From positions 1 through 8,229 of the forward strand of contig DFBD01000116.1 in assembly GCA_002367255.1 (NCBI GenBank): a stretch of 8,229 nt of DNA, in the 5' to 3' direction. This DNA comes from Rhodobacterales bacterium UBA3089 (GTDB lineage Bacteria; Pseudomonadota; Alphaproteobacteria; Rhodobacterales; Rhodobacteraceae). Of the stretch, positions 6,441 through 8,229 are shown piece by piece. A program made the position numbers and the translations under genes. Within the stretch, counting starts at the first letter, position 1; every line of letters starts with the position of its first letter. Under the pieces are notes generated by a model, which was not told the DNA's origin, searched no databases, and saw nothing but the letters and a program-made list of their open reading frames with translations.

Positions 6441-7456
6441 GCAACCTTAAAGAATTCATCGAAAAAGCGGTAAGCGGTCCCCTTTCCCGTAGCGAAGCCG
6501 AGTCGGCGTTCAACGTAATCATGGGCGGCGATGCCACCCCGAGCCAAATCGGTGGCTTCCTGATGACGCTTCGTACACGCGGCGAAAGCGTTGATGAATA
6601 TTCTGCCGCTGCTGCGGTTATGCGCGCGAAATGTTTGCCTGTGAAAGCACCCGAAGGGGCTATGGATATCGTCGGAACCGGTGGCGATGGTAAAGGAACG
6701 CTTAACATTTCCACTGCGACGGCGTTTGTTGTCGCGGGGGCTGGCGTTGTTGTGGCCAAACACGGCAACCGGAACCTGTCATCCAAATCCGGCGCGGCGG
6801 ATGCTTTGGGCGAGATGGGGATCAACGTAATGGTTGGTGCGGATGTGGTTGAAAAAGGCCTACGAGAGGCTGGTATCGGCTTTATGATGGCCCCCATGCA
6901 CCACCCTGCTGTGCGGTTTGTAATGCCATCGAGGCAAGAACTCGGGACGCGGACGATCTTCAATATCCTTGGCCCGTTAACTAATCCCGCAGGCGTTAAG
7001 AGACAATTAACGGGTGCGTATTCACGTGATGTGATCCGCCCGATGGCCGAAACACTGTTGGCGCTGGGGTCCGAAAAGGCATGGTTGGTGCATGGGTCCG
7101 ACGGTACGGATGAAATCACGATTTGCGGGGTTAGCTGGGTTTCGGCGTTAGAGGATGGTACGATTCAAGATCGTGAGGTTCACCCCGAAGATGCTGGTCT
7201 GCCCGTTCACCCGTTCGAAGATATTATGGGGGGCACGCCTGCTGAAAATGCCGTGGCCTTTCGCGCATTGCTGGCGGGCGAGCAAAACGCCTATCGTGAT
7301 GCCGTGCTGCTGAACGCAGCTGCGGCACTGGTGATTGCCGGCAAGGCGGACGATCTGAAAACCGGCGTCGAAATGGCGCGCGAGAGCATAGATTCCGGCA
7401 AAGCCTTAGCCGCTGTAACCAAACTTGCAAAAATCACATCGGCGGCTAGCGAATGA
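6437..7456 (+). CDS. trpD: Anthranilate phosphoribosyltransferase (TrpD)
   Basis: TrpD joins anthranilate and phosphoribosyl pyrophosphate to give phosphoribosyl-anthranilate, the second step of the pathway. The 339-residue length is normal, and the protein is free-standing, not fused to TrpG as in some enterobacteria. The PRPP-binding loop [14 protein letters not shown] (residues 80-93), [12 protein letters not shown] (108-119), [19 protein letters not shown] (154-172), [11 protein letters not shown] (175-185), and the metal-binding Asp225-Glu226 in [10 protein letters not shown] are all intact. The start overlaps the trpG stop (ATGA at 6437-6440) and is preceded by a strong AGGGGG ribosome site (6425-6430) within the end of trpG. 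This supports efficient translation and coupling. Its own stop overlaps the trpC start in the same way (7453-7456). Confidence 0.97.
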   Translation: MSNLKEFIEKAVSGPLSRSEAESAFNVIMGGDATPSQIGGFLMTLRTRGESVDEYSAAAAVMRAKCLPVKAPEGAMDIVGTGGDGKGTLNISTATAFVVAGAGVVVAKHGNRNLSSKSGAADALGEMGINVMVGADVVEKGLREAGIGFMMAPMHHPAVRFVMPSRQELGTRTIFNILGPLTNPAGVKRQLTGAYSRDVIRPMAETLLALGSEKAWLVHGSDGTDEITICGVSWVSALEDGTIQDREVHPEDAGLPVHPFEDIMGGTPAENAVAFRALLAGEQNAYRDAVLLNAAAALVIAGKADDLKTGVEMARESIDSGKALAAVTKLAKITSAASE

Positions 7457-8229
7457 GCAACGTTCTAGATAAGATTAAGGCGTATAAGCTGGAAGAAGTC
7501 GCAGCACGCAAGACCACCCGCCCGATTGCGGAAGTCGAGGCTGCTGCCAAGGTGACCTCGCCGGTTCGCGGGTTTGCCAATGCACTGGGCAAGGCCGCAA
7601 TGTCAGGCTATGGGCTGATTGCCGAGGTCAAAAAAGCCAGCCCCTCTAAGGGTTTAATCCGTGCTGATTTCAACCCACCCGAATTGGCTAAAGCATATGA
7701 GCAAGGCGGCGCGACGTGTCTAAGTGTGCTGACCGATACGCCGTCGTTTCAAGGTGCGGATGAATTTCTTATCGCAGCACGCGCGGCGGTATCCCTGCCG
7801 GTTTTGCGTAAAGATTTCATGTATGACACCTACCAAGTGGCCGAGGCCCGCGCGATGGGGGCCGATTGCATCCTGGTTATCATGGCTAGCGTATCGGATG
7901 CGCAAGCGGTTGAACTCGAAGATGCCGCGTTCGCATGGGGCATGGATGTGCTGGTAGAAGTGCATAACGTCGAAGAACTTGAACGCGCCAGCATCCTGAA
8001 ATCCCCCCTTCTCGGGATCAACAATCGCAACCTTAAGACCTTTGAAACGTCGCTGGATACAACCCGCGAATTGGCGAAACTTGCGCCAGAAGATAAGATG
8101 TTAATCTCGGAGTCAGGCCTGAATACCGTCGATGATCTTGCCGATATGGCGCGCCACGACGTTCGGTGTTTCCTGATTGGCGAAAGCCTGATGCGCCAAG
8201 CCGATGTTGAGACCGCCACTCGTAATCTA
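7453..8229 (+). CDS. trpC: Indole-3-glycerol phosphate synthase (TrpC), 3' end missing
   Basis: TrpC closes the indole ring, converting carboxyphenylamino-deoxyribulose phosphate to indole-3-glycerol phosphate with loss of CO2. The frame is open from the ATG at 7453 to the last base, giving 259 residues without a stop; the family usually has about 260-270, so only a few residues should be missing. The TIM-barrel motifs are complete: [12 protein letters not shown] (residues 56-67, with Glu58 and Lys60), [14 protein letters not shown] (115-128, catalytic Lys120), VLVEVHN (166-172, Glu169), [12 protein letters not shown] (186-197), LISESGL (217-223, Glu220) and FLIGESLM (240-247). It overlaps the trpD stop by ATGA and has a weak GGCGGC ribosome site at 7441-7446, so it is probably coupled. 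It starts as a stand-alone TrpC; whether a TrpF domain follows cannot be seen, but stand-alone forms are usual in Rhodobacterales. Confidence 0.96.
   Translation, partial: MSNVLDKIKAYKLEEVAARKTTRPIAEVEAAAKVTSPVRGFANALGKAAMSGYGLIAEVKKASPSKGLIRADFNPPELAKAYEQGGATCLSVLTDTPSFQGADEFLIAARAAVSLPVLRKDFMYDTYQVAEARAMGADCILVIMASVSDAQAVELEDAAFAWGMDVLVEVHNVEELERASILKSPLLGINNRNLKTFETSLDTTRELAKLAPEDKMLISESGLNTVDDLADMARHDVRCFLIGESLMRQADVETATRNL

Noticed and set aside
6403..7119. 238-residue minus-strand ORF
   Set aside because: It lies antisense to trpD, whose catalytic motifs are intact; the antisense translation is Pro/Ser/Ala-rich with no recognisable motif.

Overview
This 8.2-kb window looks like an ordinary chromosomal segment of an alphaproteobacterium, most likely a member of the Rhodobacterales. 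The reasons are the free-standing (unfused) TrpC, the separate trpE and trpGDC clusters, the PpiD-like gene joined to trpE, and the opposite-strand yibQ-type gene between trpE and trpG. From memory, a trpE-yibQ-trpGDC locus has been described on chromosome I of Rhodobacter sphaeroides. By eye the base composition is only moderately GC-rich. I see no mobile element, CRISPR array, RNA gene or phage remnant.

Layout: (1) 1-876, the 3' part of a class I/II PLP-dependent aminotransferase. (2) 949-2832, a membrane-anchored periplasmic PpiD/SurA-type folding factor. (3) 2832-4349, trpE, overlapping the previous gene by one base (TAATG). (4) On the minus strand, 5733-4357, a membrane-anchored protein with a long Ala/Pro/Glu/Thr-rich linker and a degenerate YibQ-type (divergent polysaccharide deacetylase) domain; its stop lies 7 nt from the trpE stop. 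(5) 5734-5858, a divergent intergenic region rich in small dyads. (6) 5859-6440 trpG, 6437-7456 trpD and 7453-8229 trpC, a tightly coupled operon with two 4-nt ATGA overlaps; trpC runs off the window.

Together trpE and trpG encode the two subunits of anthranilate synthase (chorismate + glutamine to anthranilate). TrpD adds the phosphoribosyl group and TrpC closes the indole ring to indole-3-glycerol phosphate. trpF, trpB and trpA are not in the window. Because an opposite-strand gene separates trpE from trpG, the two subunits of one enzyme should be made from different transcripts.

I did not find a convincing undescribed system. The observations most worth a second look are the apparent loss of every catalytic motif in the YibQ-type protein, the dyad-rich trpG leader with two tiny Trp-containing ORFs, and a perfect 9-bp inverted repeat across the trpE stop codon.
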